Positions 34,611 to 44,208 of a stretch of DNA of 64,000 bases are shown here, piece after piece. The notes below the pieces were generated by a model that saw nothing but the letters and a program-made list of their open reading frames with translations, ran no database searches and had not been told where the DNA came from. Positions within the stretch are counted from its first letter, which is position 1. Each line of letters opens with the position of its first letter. The stretch is from JABMQB01 sp963666575 (lineage in GTDB: Bacteria; Bacteroidota; Bacteroidia; Bacteroidales; Prolixibacteraceae). The stretch covers positions 11,092 to 75,091 of the forward strand of contig CAXXYG010000007.1 of NCBI GenBank assembly GCA_963666575.2, in the 5' to 3' direction. The translations under genes and the position numbers were made by a program.

Positions 34611-35147
34611 ATGAAACCAATCACCAAACTCTATTTAAAAGTCTTTTTGTTCACGGGAATTCCTTATGGATTGATAATGTTATTATTTGACTTGATTGAT
34701 GGTGGTGTTTTTATTTTTAGTCGCTTTTTGTTTTACACCGTTTTGTTTGGAGTACTGATGTCGTTGACCTTAGTTGGATTTTATAAAAACAGGTTAAATA
34801 AAAAAGGAATAAATGAAATAACAGAAGATACCCTCAAAGTTAAACAGCAGGTAAAAATTCAGTCAGATTTAACTAAAAATGAATTGGTAAAACATCTTAA
34901 AAATGATGCTTATTTTAGCAAAATGACATTGGAGGAATCCGTTAATGAGATTAATTTATGTTCAAAAGTTACCTGGTGGTCGTGGGGTGAAATGATCACT
35001 ATTTTAATTAGCACTGGCAATAACAAATTGAATAAATTTGATATCACCAGTAAACCAAAAGTATCAACCACACTGGTTGATTTTGGTAAAAACAAGGAAA
35101 ATATTTTATTGCTTATAAACCTTATAAACAGACATTCTTCTAACTAA
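34611..35147 (+). CDS. Membrane protein of unknown function
   Basis: From the ATG at 34611 (an in-frame TTG at 34566 is less likely) the 178-residue protein has two membrane helices near its start (about 9-31 and 37-56) and a soluble C-terminal part of 115 residues (with KVTWWSWGEMITI) that may be a small beta domain. No family recognised. It converges on the PD40 gene, with only 4 bases between stop codons. Confidence 0.6.
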   Translation: MKPITKLYLKVFLFTGIPYGLIMLLFDLIDGGVFIFSRFLFYTVLFGVLMSLTLVGFYKNRLNKKGINEITEDTLKVKQQVKIQSDLTKNELVKHLKNDAYFSKMTLEESVNEINLCSKVTWWSWGEMITILISTGNNKLNKFDITSKPKVSTTLVDFGKNKENILLLINLINRHSSN

Positions 35148-35151
35148 TTAT

Positions 35152-36738
35152 TTAAAAATTTTTTGGCCGTAGTTTTTCGATAATTTCTGATGAAATCCAG
35201 TAAATATTGGAAGTTCCATTTAGGGTTTGCCTTCTAATTTGTTGTAGCTTTTGAATGGAAATTTCATCAACAGGCAGGTTTGTTAAGTTGTTTCGGTCCG
35301 ACATAAAAAACAGGTATTTGCCATCGGGCGAAAGGGAAGCCGAGAATTCTCCATTAGATGAGGAATTAACCTGTGGCCCCATATTAATTGGTTTACTCCA
35401 TTCATCCAGGTTATTTCGGAAAAGTATGTAATAATCGATTCCTCCAAACGAATCTTCCATTCCGGAAGCAGGGACAATAATAAAATCTTCGTTGGGCGAA
35501 ATGTATGCATTAAATCTGGCTTTCCCGATATTGACATTAGCAGGTAATTTTTCAGGGCCAAGGTATTTTCCATCTTTTCCTAATTTTGCCCTGTACGTAT
35601 ATTGTTTAGTATCGCCTTTGGGGCTTCGGGTAAAATACAAAGTGCCTGATTTTGTAAGCGAAGGGTAAAATTCAGCACCCGATGTATTTATTGGTTCACC
35701 TAAATTATAGGGTTTGCCCCAGGTATCGCCAATTCGGTCGACACACCATATATCTTCACTCTCTTGCCCCTTAAAAGGTTTGTTCGATAAGAATAACATT
35801 CTTTTTCCATCGCTGCTAATACAGGGTTCATAATACATGTAACGTGTATCATCGATAAACGGTGCCGGTACTGGGTTCGACCAGATGCCAAGTTTATTTT
35901 GTTTGGTTACAAAAATCAGGTTGTGTTTGACAGTCGATACACAAAAATAAATCTCTTTACCGTCGGGAGTGATTGCCAGGTCGCGAGTATACAAATTAGT
36001 TGAAACAAAATTAGGAGAAAATAGCCTGGCAACTGTATCAGGAGGATTTTCACCACAATAAGCATTGCTGTAATCAATTTGTGTATTTCGTTGTTTATTG
36101 ATAGTTGAATGGTATTTAAAATTGAATTTAACAGAATATGATCCCGGGAATTCCCAATATTCTTCCACCAGATTTAAAGATTCATCGTAAGTGTAGTTTA
36201 TTGAACCAACTTCCTTCCCTTCCTGAATAAATTTTCCGTTTGTTAACAAACCACCTTCATCATAAAAGAAGTTAATTGTTCCGTTAAACCAACCATGTAA
36301 TCCTTGCCATTCGGCAATCTCAACATTCCCCTGAATATTGAACTTGTACCTGACAAGGTTAACAACTCCATCCGACCTTTTAAAATTTTCAATTATCAAA
36401 TGGTTGTTATTATCGTATTCAAATGATTTTGTCGATGTTATTCCATCAGAAAACACCCTGTTTTTTTCAACGATATTACCTTTTGTATCGTATTTGTAAC
36501 TGTTAACCGAACTTCGGCTGTGGTCTAACAGTGTCCATTCCGACTGAATCAGTTTTCCTTCGGTATTATACTTAAAAACAGAAATTGCTTTTTCGCCCGA
36601 AGAGCTTTCAAAAGGCAATTGAATTAATTGATGGCCATTTATTAAAACCTGAATTTCTTTGGCACCATATTGCGGAAAAACCAGTTGTGCACCTAAAAGT
36701 AGAATGGTAGTTAAAATTAGAAATAACCGATTATTCAT
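35152..36738 (-). CDS. Secreted PD40/WD40-like beta-propeller protein with N-terminal repeats
   Basis: I take the ATG at 36738. A signal peptide (residues 1-24) is followed by repeats of YD/toxB-like type (SYKYDTKGNIVEKN, FEYDNNNHLIIEN, FFYDEGGLLTNG; about 50-215), and from about residue 250 TolB-like PD40 blades: AITPDGKEIYFC, CISSDGKRMLFLSN, YISPNEDFIIVPA, SLSPDGKYLFFMSD. The combination of MORN/YD-like and PD40 repeats is common in periplasmic or outer-membrane-associated Bacteroidota proteins. It probably binds proteins or peptidoglycan; no enzyme motif is seen. Confidence 0.75.
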   Translation of the reverse strand: MNNRLFLILTTILLLGAQLVFPQYGAKEIQVLINGHQLIQLPFESSSGEKAISVFKYNTEGKLIQSEWTLLDHSRSSVNSYKYDTKGNIVEKNRVFSDGITSTKSFEYDNNNHLIIENFKRSDGVVNLVRYKFNIQGNVEIAEWQGLHGWFNGTINFFYDEGGLLTNGKFIQEGKEVGSINYTYDESLNLVEEYWEFPGSYSVKFNFKYHSTINKQRNTQIDYSNAYCGENPPDTVARLFSPNFVSTNLYTRDLAITPDGKEIYFCVSTVKHNLIFVTKQNKLGIWSNPVPAPFIDDTRYMYYEPCISSDGKRMLFLSNKPFKGQESEDIWCVDRIGDTWGKPYNLGEPINTSGAEFYPSLTKSGTLYFTRSPKGDTKQYTYRAKLGKDGKYLGPEKLPANVNIGKARFNAYISPNEDFIIVPASGMEDSFGGIDYYILFRNNLDEWSKPINMGPQVNSSSNGEFSASLSPDGKYLFFMSDRNNLTNLPVDEISIQKLQQIRRQTLNGTSNIYWISSEIIEKLRPKNF

Positions 36739-36968
36739 ATCCAATTTGATTGGTTAATATTTATTTAGTCATTAGTAAGCCTGAATTATTACGCATTTAA
36801 ATACTAAAATATGATTTACATTTTAAATAAATATAAAACTGTGATACTATCTGTTTGTTATTTCAAAAGGCCATTACATATCAATAGTTTAAGAAATTCT
36901 TTGTATATTATAAGTACCTATGAGTAGAAAGAATTTTATCAAAAATAGTAACTATAAAAACTAAATGA

Positions 36969-37853
36969 ATGAAACGGAAATTAGTAACCTCAAAAGACCA
37001 GGTAATCGACAGGACCGCCATTAGTTTGTACGATAAGTATTGTGATGGGTATTCAAGGCCGGGATCGGAAGGTAATGGTTATGTATCAGTCTTAAAAGTT
37101 TCAACAGGGAAAGTTAAAAAAACAGATGATTTTTTATTGGATGGTATTGTTGCATACGATAGGGCAGAGGCTAACGATGCATATGTAGGGCAAATCAACA
37201 TGATTACAGCATCTTCGTTTTGTGGAATAGCAGGGCAGGTTTGGGGATACGACCTGGCAACAGCCGACAATATCAAAAACAACCAGCAAAAACCTTTATT
37301 TAAAGCTGAACAATACGATGGTTCAGATTTAACAGTTTATGATGCTGCTCCATTATTGGAGGCAGGTATTCAATTGTTCGGAACCAAAAAAAACAGAAGA
37401 TTTCCTTTAGCGCCCGGCGCCCATACTATTTGTGCTAATAAAAGTGTTACTGCATTACGGCCTATGTGTGGAAAACTCAAAAAAGGACAGGCATATGGAG
37501 TTTGGTGTTTTATTGCTATATCAATTACTCGCGATAGAGAAACTTCAGCCGATTTATTTATTGAAGATGCCGGTTTATGGACAAAAAATGACAATTCTAA
37601 AAAATTAAAAAAATATCTGAAGAAACATCAGAAATCGGTTGTCTGGTCAATTGTTGCATGCGGAAAAGACCAAAGTGTCCTTTACGACAGGACCTATATT
37701 GGTTATTCATATTTAATTATGAAACCTGGTGAAATTGGCACAGCTTTAACGTGCGCTCCATATGTTACATTGGCAAAAAAGGCTGTTCCGAAAGAGGGAT
37801 TTAAAAAGTTGAATGATTTAACTTTATCCGAGTGGGTTGCCCGATTAGAATAA
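36969..37853 (+). CDS. hdcA: Pyruvoyl-dependent histidine decarboxylase proenzyme
   Basis: The 294-residue protein follows the sequence of the Lactobacillus 30a enzyme over its whole length: DGIVAYDRAEANDAYVGQIN, then the self-cleavage site TASSF with S82-S83, FGTKKNRRFPLAPG, and FIEDAGLW with the catalytic E199 (Glu197 of the Lactobacillus enzyme). The chain should cut between the two serines, making a beta chain and a pyruvoyl alpha chain that converts histidine to histamine and CO2. No histidine/histamine antiporter (HdcP), hdcB or histidyl-tRNA synthetase gene lies beside it, unlike the Gram-positive clusters. This enzyme class is best known from Gram-positive bacteria. Confidence 0.9.
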   Translation: MKRKLVTSKDQVIDRTAISLYDKYCDGYSRPGSEGNGYVSVLKVSTGKVKKTDDFLLDGIVAYDRAEANDAYVGQINMITASSFCGIAGQVWGYDLATADNIKNNQQKPLFKAEQYDGSDLTVYDAAPLLEAGIQLFGTKKNRRFPLAPGAHTICANKSVTALRPMCGKLKKGQAYGVWCFIAISITRDRETSADLFIEDAGLWTKNDNSKKLKKYLKKHQKSVVWSIVACGKDQSVLYDRTYIGYSYLIMKPGEIGTALTCAPYVTLAKKAVPKEGFKKLNDLTLSEWVARLE

Positions 37854-38036
37854 AATAATTGTGAAATTTTAGTTTCAACAAAACGTTTTTTAAAAGCCTT
37901 TTTTTTAGAAATTGGAATACCACTTTTCGGGCTTCTTACTTACAATTTTTTACTTGTGGATCACAACTCGTAAATATATTTTCCATTCTTGACAATAAAA
38001 CCTAATTTTGAAGAAACATTAAAAAAAGCAATCAAC

Positions 38037-38696
38037 ATGTCCGGAAAAAAGAATGTAGCTGTAGTATTAGCTGGTTGTGGTGTGTACGATGGTTCCGAAA
38101 TTCATGAAGCCACATTAACATTATTGGAAATCGACCGCCAGGGAGCAACTTATATGTGTTTCGCTCCTGATGTAAACCAGGCCCATGTTATCAACCATAT
38201 TACAGGTAAGGAAATGAATGAATCACGCAATGTAATGGTCGAAGCTGCCCGAATTGCCCGGGGAAATATAAAACCTCTTTCAACATTTAATGCAAAAGAG
38301 TTTGATGCGCTGATAATACCGGGAGGTTTTGGCGCCGCTAAAAATTTGAGTTCTTTTGCATTTGATGGTCCCGAATGTTTAGTAAATGAGGATGTTGAGC
38401 AGGCTGTGAAAGCGATGGTCTTTAAAGGTAAACCAATTGGTGCATTGTGTATTTCACCTGTTATTTTATCAAAAATACTTTCAGAAGTAACAGTTACAAT
38501 TGGTAACGATGTAGGTACTATCGACGCTATTGTTACAATGGGGGGGTATCATAAATCAGCAACACACGGCGAAATCGTAGTTGATAAACAGTTTAATATT
38601 GTTACTACACCTTGTTATATGCTCGATGCCTCTATTAGTCAGATTGCTGACGGAGCTAAAAACATTGTTGCTAAAGTATTAGAATTGTCACACTAA
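38037..38696 (+). CDS. elbB: ElbB-type DJ-1/PfpI glyoxalase-like protein
   Basis: I take the ATG at 38037 (219 residues); a TTG 48 bases earlier is in frame. The start VAVVLAGCGVYDGSEIHEA is the ElbB signature, followed by DALIIPGGFGAAKNLS (about 94-109), the nucleophile region IGALCISP (about 138-145) and GVxPCYML-like end PCYMLDASI. ElbB proteins belong to the DJ-1 superfamily, with reported weak glyoxalase activity and a historical link to isoprenoid synthesis. It starts a short plus-strand group with tatD and tcdA. Confidence 0.9.
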   Translation: MSGKKNVAVVLAGCGVYDGSEIHEATLTLLEIDRQGATYMCFAPDVNQAHVINHITGKEMNESRNVMVEAARIARGNIKPLSTFNAKEFDALIIPGGFGAAKNLSSFAFDGPECLVNEDVEQAVKAMVFKGKPIGALCISPVILSKILSEVTVTIGNDVGTIDAIVTMGGYHKSATHGEIVVDKQFNIVTTPCYMLDASISQIADGAKNIVAKVLELSH

Positions 38697-38714
38697 TTAA
38701 ACTTGGGAAACAGT

Positions 38715-39392
38715 ATGTTCTGGGTTGATATTCATACACACAATAGTTTGTTGTTACCCGAAACGATATCCATCAGGAATATATTTCCCGGTGAAGGTTT
38801 TGCCGCTTTTAATACCTATAATTATTATTCGGTAGGATTACATCCATGGCACATTCAATTACCTGCCCAAAATGATATTTTACTGGAGCAGGTTGAAAAA
38901 ACACTCGGTTTTGAGCATGTTGTTTTTATGGGGGAATGTGGGCTTGATAAATTAACAAATACCGATTTTAATGAGCAACTGAGAGTATTTGAAAAACAAG
39001 TGGAACTTTCTGAAAAATATGGGAAACCATTGATGATTCATTGTGTAAAAGCCTACAATGAAATACTTCAGTTAAAAAATAGACAATTTAAATCAATGCC
39101 CTGGATATTGCATGGTTTTAATGGAAATAGTATACTTGCAGCACAGTTGTTAGAGGCAGGTTTTTATTTTTCGTTTGGGAAAATATTATTTAACGAAAAG
39201 GCGAAAGTAAAAGAAGCATTTTATAATTTACCCATGTCGAATGTTTTTTTTGAGACTGATGAACTTGATATTCATATTAAAGAAATTTACAAAAAAGCAG
39301 CTGAAATTAAGGGAATTGCTCCCTTTGAGTTGAAAAGGGAAGTATTTGATAATTTTAACAGGGTGATAGATAAAAAAAATGAGTTGGCTTGA
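38715..39392 (+). CDS. TatD-family metal-dependent hydrolase (short form)
   Basis: The ATG at 38715 gives 225 residues beginning MFWVDIHTHN, with the H-x-H of the TatD metal site. GECGLDK (about 73-79) holds the glutamate, MIHCVKAYNE (about 105-114) and ILHGFNGN (about 132-139) the further histidines, and FFETDE (about 179-184) the aspartate. TatD proteins are DNA or D-aminoacyl-tRNA related hydrolases. Its end overlaps tcdA by 14 bases, so they are coupled. Confidence 0.85.
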   Translation: MFWVDIHTHNSLLLPETISIRNIFPGEGFAAFNTYNYYSVGLHPWHIQLPAQNDILLEQVEKTLGFEHVVFMGECGLDKLTNTDFNEQLRVFEKQVELSEKYGKPLMIHCVKAYNEILQLKNRQFKSMPWILHGFNGNSILAAQLLEAGFYFSFGKILFNEKAKVKEAFYNLPMSNVFFETDELDIHIKEIYKKAAEIKGIAPFELKREVFDNFNRVIDKKNELA

Positions 39393-40095
39393 ACGGACGG
39401 AATTATTGTTGGGAGAAAAAAAGCTGAAAAGTCTTATTAATTCGAATATTTTAATTGTTGGTTTAGGTGGAGTAGGAGCTTATGCTGCCGAAAATTTATG
39501 CCGCACAGGTGTAGGGTCAATGACCATTGTTGATGCCGATGTAGTTGAACATACCAATAGAAATCGGCAATTGGTTGCTTTAAAAAGTACTGAAGGAATT
39601 CACAAAACTGAGGTTCTTGCTCAACGGTTCAAAGACATAAATCCCGATATTAACCTGAATATTTTGAATGAATACCTTCATGAAAACAGGATGGAGGCAG
39701 TGCTTACCAGTCAAAAGTTTGATTATGTGGTCGATGCCATTGATACTCTGTCACCCAAAATTGCGCTGATCAAAGAGGCAATAAATCAAGGCATTCCATT
39801 AATTAGTTCAATGGGGTCAGGAGGTAAAACCGATCCTTCGCAAATTAAAATTAGCGATATTTCGCAATCATATAATTGCCGGTTGGCTAAAGTTTTGCGA
39901 AAACGGTTAACCAAATTGGGCATTAAAGAAGGTTTTAAAGTAGTTTTTTCTCCCGAAGAAATTGACAAAGAGGCTGTAAGGGAAGAAAATGGTACAAATA
40001 AAAAATCAGTAGTTGGCACTATATCGTACATGCCGCCTTTGTTTGGGTGTTTTATTGCAAGTGTTGTTATACAGGATCTTACACAGCGTAAATAA
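39379..40095 (+). CDS. tcdA: tRNA threonylcarbamoyladenosine dehydratase
   Basis: The 238-residue protein is an E1-like ThiF/MoeB-fold enzyme: the ATP-binding glycine loop IVGLGGVGAYAAENLCRTGVG (about 25-45), DADVVEHTNRNRQ (about 51-63, with the catalytic arginine/asparagine pair) and the segment YVVDAIDTLSPK (about 112-123). The absence of a C-terminal rhodanese and the tight match SMGSGGKTDP fit TcdA, which cyclises t6A to ct6A at tRNA position 37. It overlaps the TatD gene. Confidence 0.9.
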   Translation: MSWLERTELLLGEKKLKSLINSNILIVGLGGVGAYAAENLCRTGVGSMTIVDADVVEHTNRNRQLVALKSTEGIHKTEVLAQRFKDINPDINLNILNEYLHENRMEAVLTSQKFDYVVDAIDTLSPKIALIKEAINQGIPLISSMGSGGKTDPSQIKISDISQSYNCRLAKVLRKRLTKLGIKEGFKVVFSPEEIDKEAVREENGTNKKSVVGTISYMPPLFGCFIASVVIQDLTQRK

Positions 40096-40186
40096 CGCTT
40101 TGTGTTGCGGGTGAAAAAATAGAATTTGAAATTTAATAGTTGGTACAAATTTTGAGTTGAATCATAGAGAACCAATAATTAATACT

Positions 40187-40918
40187 ATGAAAGCTTTCTG
40201 TAAATTATTAAGTATTTGCATTATTCTTTTAATTACTTCATGTTCAACTCCATTAAATATTTTAAAACTCAGCCCTGAAATCGATACAGGAAAATGGTTT
40301 TACGGGCAACAGGTTGTATCCGATTCGATTAACGGAATAAATTTTAGTGTGGCATTCGATAGGGTTGTTGATGAAATGTACCTGTTTAATGTTGAAATAA
40401 TAAATCAATCAAATTTGTCTCTTTTAATTGATCCGGCAGATTTTTACCTGGAAGCTTTTGATGCAGAAAAAATATATCTGGCAGAACATGGAAGATTAAA
40501 TGCTTTTGACCCGGAGGAAAAAATTATTGATTTTGATAAAGAAATTGCCTTAACGAATGCCCGGGAGAATAATCTGGCAGCATTAAGCCTTGTTGGTTTA
40601 GGCATTGATATTGCATCGGCAGTGGTCACCTCCACCGATGATAATCCATACAATGATGGTTTAAACACCGATCTATTTTGGGCATTAAACAGTGAAAAAG
40701 AAGGGGCTCGTTTCAAAACCCAATCGTTATCTGAAATCAGGGATAGTTGGAATTTTGAAACTATTCGTAAAACAACCCTATCTCCGGGTTATTCAATTCA
40801 AGGAATAGTATTTTTCCCTGTAAACAGGGACGCAGGATTATTAAGTTTTGTTTTCCCTGTTGATGAAAATTTGGTAAAAGTAAGTTTCAGGCAGGATCAG
40901 ATAAATCCAAGGCTATAG
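40187..40918 (+). CDS. Lipoprotein of unknown function
   Basis: From the ATG at 40187 (243 residues) there is a lipoprotein signal with the cysteine in LLITSCSTP (about residue 19). The mature part begins with a beta-rich domain (GINFSVAFDRVVDEMYLFNVEIINQS) similar to Ig-like or DUF-type domains of periplasmic proteins, and ends with a second strand-rich part. No function assigned. Confidence 0.6.
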   Translation: MKAFCKLLSICIILLITSCSTPLNILKLSPEIDTGKWFYGQQVVSDSINGINFSVAFDRVVDEMYLFNVEIINQSNLSLLIDPADFYLEAFDAEKIYLAEHGRLNAFDPEEKIIDFDKEIALTNARENNLAALSLVGLGIDIASAVVTSTDDNPYNDGLNTDLFWALNSEKEGARFKTQSLSEIRDSWNFETIRKTTLSPGYSIQGIVFFPVNRDAGLLSFVFPVDENLVKVSFRQDQINPRL

Positions 40919-40925
40919 GATGGAT

Positions 40926-41234
40926 TTATTTTGTTTTTTTATAGAAAATTTGGCCAACCCGGTCAATGTGGTTTAATAATTCTGGATCCGATATTTTTCT
41001 TTTTTGTGGAAGGTCAATTTTATAAGGTAGTAGCAAGTCATCCAGTTTATTCTCAATTTCTAAAAATTCTGAAAAAGATAATTCCTCTTCTAAAAGTGTA
41101 AGGTCAATATCTGAACCGTTTTTGTAATTGCCTTTAGCTCGTGAGCCATAAACAATTACTGTTTGTTTAGCAGGATATTGTCTAAAAACAGCATTGATGG
41201 CTAAAATATGTTTAAGTTTAAGTTCAAATTCCAA
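40926..41234 (-). CDS. MNT-type nucleotidyltransferase (HI0073/MntA-like)
   Basis: The 102-residue protein starts at a TTG (no ATG available) and carries the minimal nucleotidyltransferase motif YGSRAKGNYKNGSDIDLTLL (about 29-48) with G-S and D-x-D, then a third acidic region (YKIDLPQ). Such proteins pair with HEPN/HI0074-type partners as toxin-antitoxin or substrate-binding pairs. Here the partner just upstream on the same strand is broken (41238-41626), so the system is probably dead. Confidence 0.8.
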   Translation of the reverse strand: MEFELKLKHILAINAVFRQYPAKQTVIVYGSRAKGNYKNGSDIDLTLLEEELSFSEFLEIENKLDDLLLPYKIDLPQKRKISDPELLNHIDRVGQIFYKKTK

Positions 41235-41237
41235 AGT

Positions 41238-41626
41238 CTAAATCAACGATTTCATTTTAGTGTTGAAAGCAATAAATGGCTGAAAATAGTTGTTAAATAC
41301 TTTATCTCTGATCTCAGTAACGATTGCTTTATTGTAAGTATGTGGTGATTGATTCCGACTTTTAATCATTTGCATCCATTCATCACCATTTGCAATTAGT
41401 TCTTGTTAAAAAGCCTCATGCGTTGCATCGCGCGAACCGGTAATAGAAGTATTGTCCTGGTATTCAAAATAATCTTTCATGACATTCCAAGCCAATTCAT
41501 GAGTGAATTCAAAAGCTTGAATTAATCTTTGTTCCTCTAATTCCATTTGTCAATAAATTTTTGCAATTGGCCCAATGCCTTATTATAGTTTGAAAAACGT
41601 TGTTGCCATCTGATATCTGCTTCCAT
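41238..41626 (-). pseudogene. Decayed HI0074/HepT-like substrate-binding partner
   Basis: Read from the ATG at 41626, the frame gives WQQRFSNYNKALGQLQKFID and then stops at TAG. In another frame the family sequence resumes (EEQRLIQAFEFTHELAWNVM), then an in-frame TAA after HEAF interrupts it, and the rest (QELIANGDEWMQM...RNQSPHTY) continues to a stop at 41238. This is the nucleotidyltransferase substrate-binding family (PF08780) with one frameshift and one nonsense change. It normally forms a complex with the MNT protein encoded next to it. Confidence 0.8.
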
Positions 41627-41794
41627 AGTTTCCTTATTTATTATGGTGTATCTCAATAAATTTAGCTAACGAATTGAATTTTAACTTTACTAAAGATAAA
41701 AAAGTGATTAGTTTTTTTTAAAAGAAGAAGTTTTATTCTGAGAGTGTTAATTGCAAATTTTAAACTACTGTTTTTTTATAAGTTAAAAACTGTA

Positions 41795-43897
41795 TTAGCT
41801 AATAGCCCCCCAGTTATATTCAGCAGCTTTTTGATGAAGGAATTTTTTTAGAAGTGGTTTGTTGGCTTCATCTTTTAACATTGGATCTTTAGCAAGTAAT
41901 TCGATAGCTTCGCGGCGTGCTAATTGTAATATTTCAGTGTCTTTTGCCAAGTTGGCTATTTTCAGGTCAAAACCAATACCACTTTGTTGAGTACCTTCAA
42001 TATCGCCCGGGCCACGCAGTTTCATATCTACTTCAGCAATTTCAAAGCCATCGTTGGTGCGTACCATGGTTGCCAGCCGTTTTTTTGTTTCAGTACTTAT
42101 TTTGTACGACGACATTAACACACAATACGACTGTTCTGCACCACGGCCAACCCGCCCGCGTAATTGGTGCAATTGTGATAGTCCAAAACGTTCGGCACTT
42201 TCAATAACCATTACCGAAGCATTGGGCACATCAACGCCCACTTCAATAACTGTTGTCGATACCAGAATTTGTGCTTCCTTGTTTTTAAATTTTTGCATGC
42301 CCCGTTCTTTTTCAGCAGGTTTCATCCGTCCATGTACCATGGAGATGGTACATTCCGGAAATAATTCACACACATGGCGGTAACCGTCCTGAAGGTTTTT
42401 AAAATCCAGTTTTTCTGATTCAGAGATTAAAGGAAAAACAATATAAACCTGCCTGCCTGCTTCAATTTGCTGGTGCAAAAAACGGTTTACTTTATCCCTG
42501 TTGTTTTCCAAAAAATGCATGGTTTGTATGGGTTTCCTGCCGGGTGGAAGTTCGTCAATAACTGAAACATCCAGGTCGCCATAAACTGTCATTGCAAGCG
42601 TTCGTGGAATAGGAGTGGCTGTCATCACCAATACATGAGGAGGGATGTGTTGGTTCTTTTTCCATAATTTGGCGCGTTGGGCAACCCCAAAACGGTGTTG
42701 TTCATCAATAACAACAAATCCCAGGTTTTTAAAATCAACAATATCTTCAAGTAACGCGTGAGTGCCAATTAACACTTGTAATTCGCCACTTAAAAGTTCT
42801 TCATGAATAATTTTCCGCTGTTTTACTTTTGTAGAACCAGTTAGCAGGGCTATGTTAATGTTTAAACCCGAAATAAGCTCCGAAATACTTGCAAAGTGCT
42901 GTTGAGCCAGAATTTCGGTTGGTGCCATTAAACACGATTGATATCCATTGTCGAGGGCAATAAGCATTATCATAAGCGCCACAAGGGTTTTACCACTTCC
43001 AACATCGCCTTGTAATAATCGGTTCATTTGATGTGTGCCTCCCATGTCCTTCCTGATTTCTTTAATAACCCTTTTTTGGGCATTGGTTAATTCAAAAGGA
43101 AGGTGTTTTTTATAAAAGGTATTTAAATTGTAACCAACATTTGAAAACTTGTAATCTTTAAATTTTGTTTCGCGTTGGTGTTTGAGGCTCAAGATTTTTA
43201 ACTGGATAATAAAAAGCTCTTCAAACTTTAACCTGAACCGTGCTTTTTTTAACTCAAGTGTATTTTCGGGTTTGTGAATATTAATCAGCGCTTGTTCAAG
43301 CGGCATCATTTTTAATTTTTGTAAAAGATAGCCAGGTAAAGTTTCTTCAATTTTTCCTTCAATTTTACTAAGAAGGCTAAGAAGAATTTTATTGAGGACT
43401 TTTGAATTTATATACTTCTTTTTCATGTTTTCAGAAGTAATATAGTATCCCTGAAAAATGCCGGAAGGTTTTAATACCTTTTCGTTTTCAAGCTCAATTT
43501 CGGGATGGACAACATTTATCCGGCCATTAAATTCGGTAGGTTTTCCAAATACGGTATAACGTGTAAAACGTTTGAGTTGTTTTTTTTGGTAATCGATACC
43601 TTTGAACCAAATTAATTCAATGGTGCCCGATTCATCCTGAAAAGTGGCAGTTAACCTTTGTTTGTGACCTGTCCCTGTTTGTTCAAAGTTTGTTATTGTG
43701 CCTTTTACCTGAATAAATGGCATTTGTGAATGAATTTCCGAAATGTTATAAAACCGGGTCCTATCGATGTATTTATACGGGTAATAATTTAGTAAATCAC
43801 CAAACGTTATTAATCCAAGTTCTTTTTTTAGTAACTCAGCTCGTTTGGGGCCAACCCCCTGAAGGAATTTTATATCCTGGTTTAAAAATTCAGGCAT
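41795..43897 (-). CDS. recG: ATP-dependent DNA helicase RecG
   Basis: The 700-residue product has RecG length and order: wedge/OB domain (about 60-180), then helicase motifs QGDVGSGKTL (Walker A, about 293-302), DEQHRFGVAQRA (motif II), TATPIPRTLA (motif III), VSTTVIEVGVDVPNA (V) and QLRGRVGRG (VI), with the TRG motif region at the end. It remodels stalled replication forks and Holliday junctions. A -7 box lies 43 bases upstream at 43941. Confidence 0.96.
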   Translation of the reverse strand: MPEFLNQDIKFLQGVGPKRAELLKKELGLITFGDLLNYYPYKYIDRTRFYNISEIHSQMPFIQVKGTITNFEQTGTGHKQRLTATFQDESGTIELIWFKGIDYQKKQLKRFTRYTVFGKPTEFNGRINVVHPEIELENEKVLKPSGIFQGYYITSENMKKKYINSKVLNKILLSLLSKIEGKIEETLPGYLLQKLKMMPLEQALINIHKPENTLELKKARFRLKFEELFIIQLKILSLKHQRETKFKDYKFSNVGYNLNTFYKKHLPFELTNAQKRVIKEIRKDMGGTHQMNRLLQGDVGSGKTLVALMIMLIALDNGYQSCLMAPTEILAQQHFASISELISGLNINIALLTGSTKVKQRKIIHEELLSGELQVLIGTHALLEDIVDFKNLGFVVIDEQHRFGVAQRAKLWKKNQHIPPHVLVMTATPIPRTLAMTVYGDLDVSVIDELPPGRKPIQTMHFLENNRDKVNRFLHQQIEAGRQVYIVFPLISESEKLDFKNLQDGYRHVCELFPECTISMVHGRMKPAEKERGMQKFKNKEAQILVSTTVIEVGVDVPNASVMVIESAERFGLSQLHQLRGRVGRGAEQSYCVLMSSYKISTETKKRLATMVRTNDGFEIAEVDMKLRGPGDIEGTQQSGIGFDLKIANLAKDTEILQLARREAIELLAKDPMLKDEANKPLLKKFLHQKAAEYNWGAIS

Positions 43898-44208
43898 TAA
43901 TTTTGTATAAGAGTCAGAAATAGTTTTGTTAATTATCGATCAAAACTAATGAATCATTGGCTGATTTAATAAATTTATTTTCAAAATTGATAATTAAATG
44001 CAATCCGAAATGATAGATTCTATATTTTTAGTACTTTCCATTTCTAAAACTCAGATGACATTTTTATTTTTAAATTATATGGAACCCTCTTTGAATTACC
44101 CGAAACACAAATGATTAACTAAATATTTTATATTTTTATAGTATTTAAGAAATTAATTAGTGTAATAAAATTAAAGGTTTGGTTACCCATTAAAAAACCA
44201 GTAATCCA
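43898..44208. other. Divergent intergenic region between recG and an ABC ATPase gene
   Basis: This 311-bp A+T-rich gap holds a recG promoter box (43941-43948, minus) and presumably the promoter of the plus-strand genes, for which I saw no clear TAnnTTTG. No other gene or repeat was found. Confidence 0.4.
43941..43948 (-). promoter_or_regulatory. -7 box TAGTTTTG for recG
   Basis: Minus-strand TAGTTTTG matches TAnnTTTG, 43 bases before the recG ATG. No TTG at the ideal distance. Confidence 0.4.
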
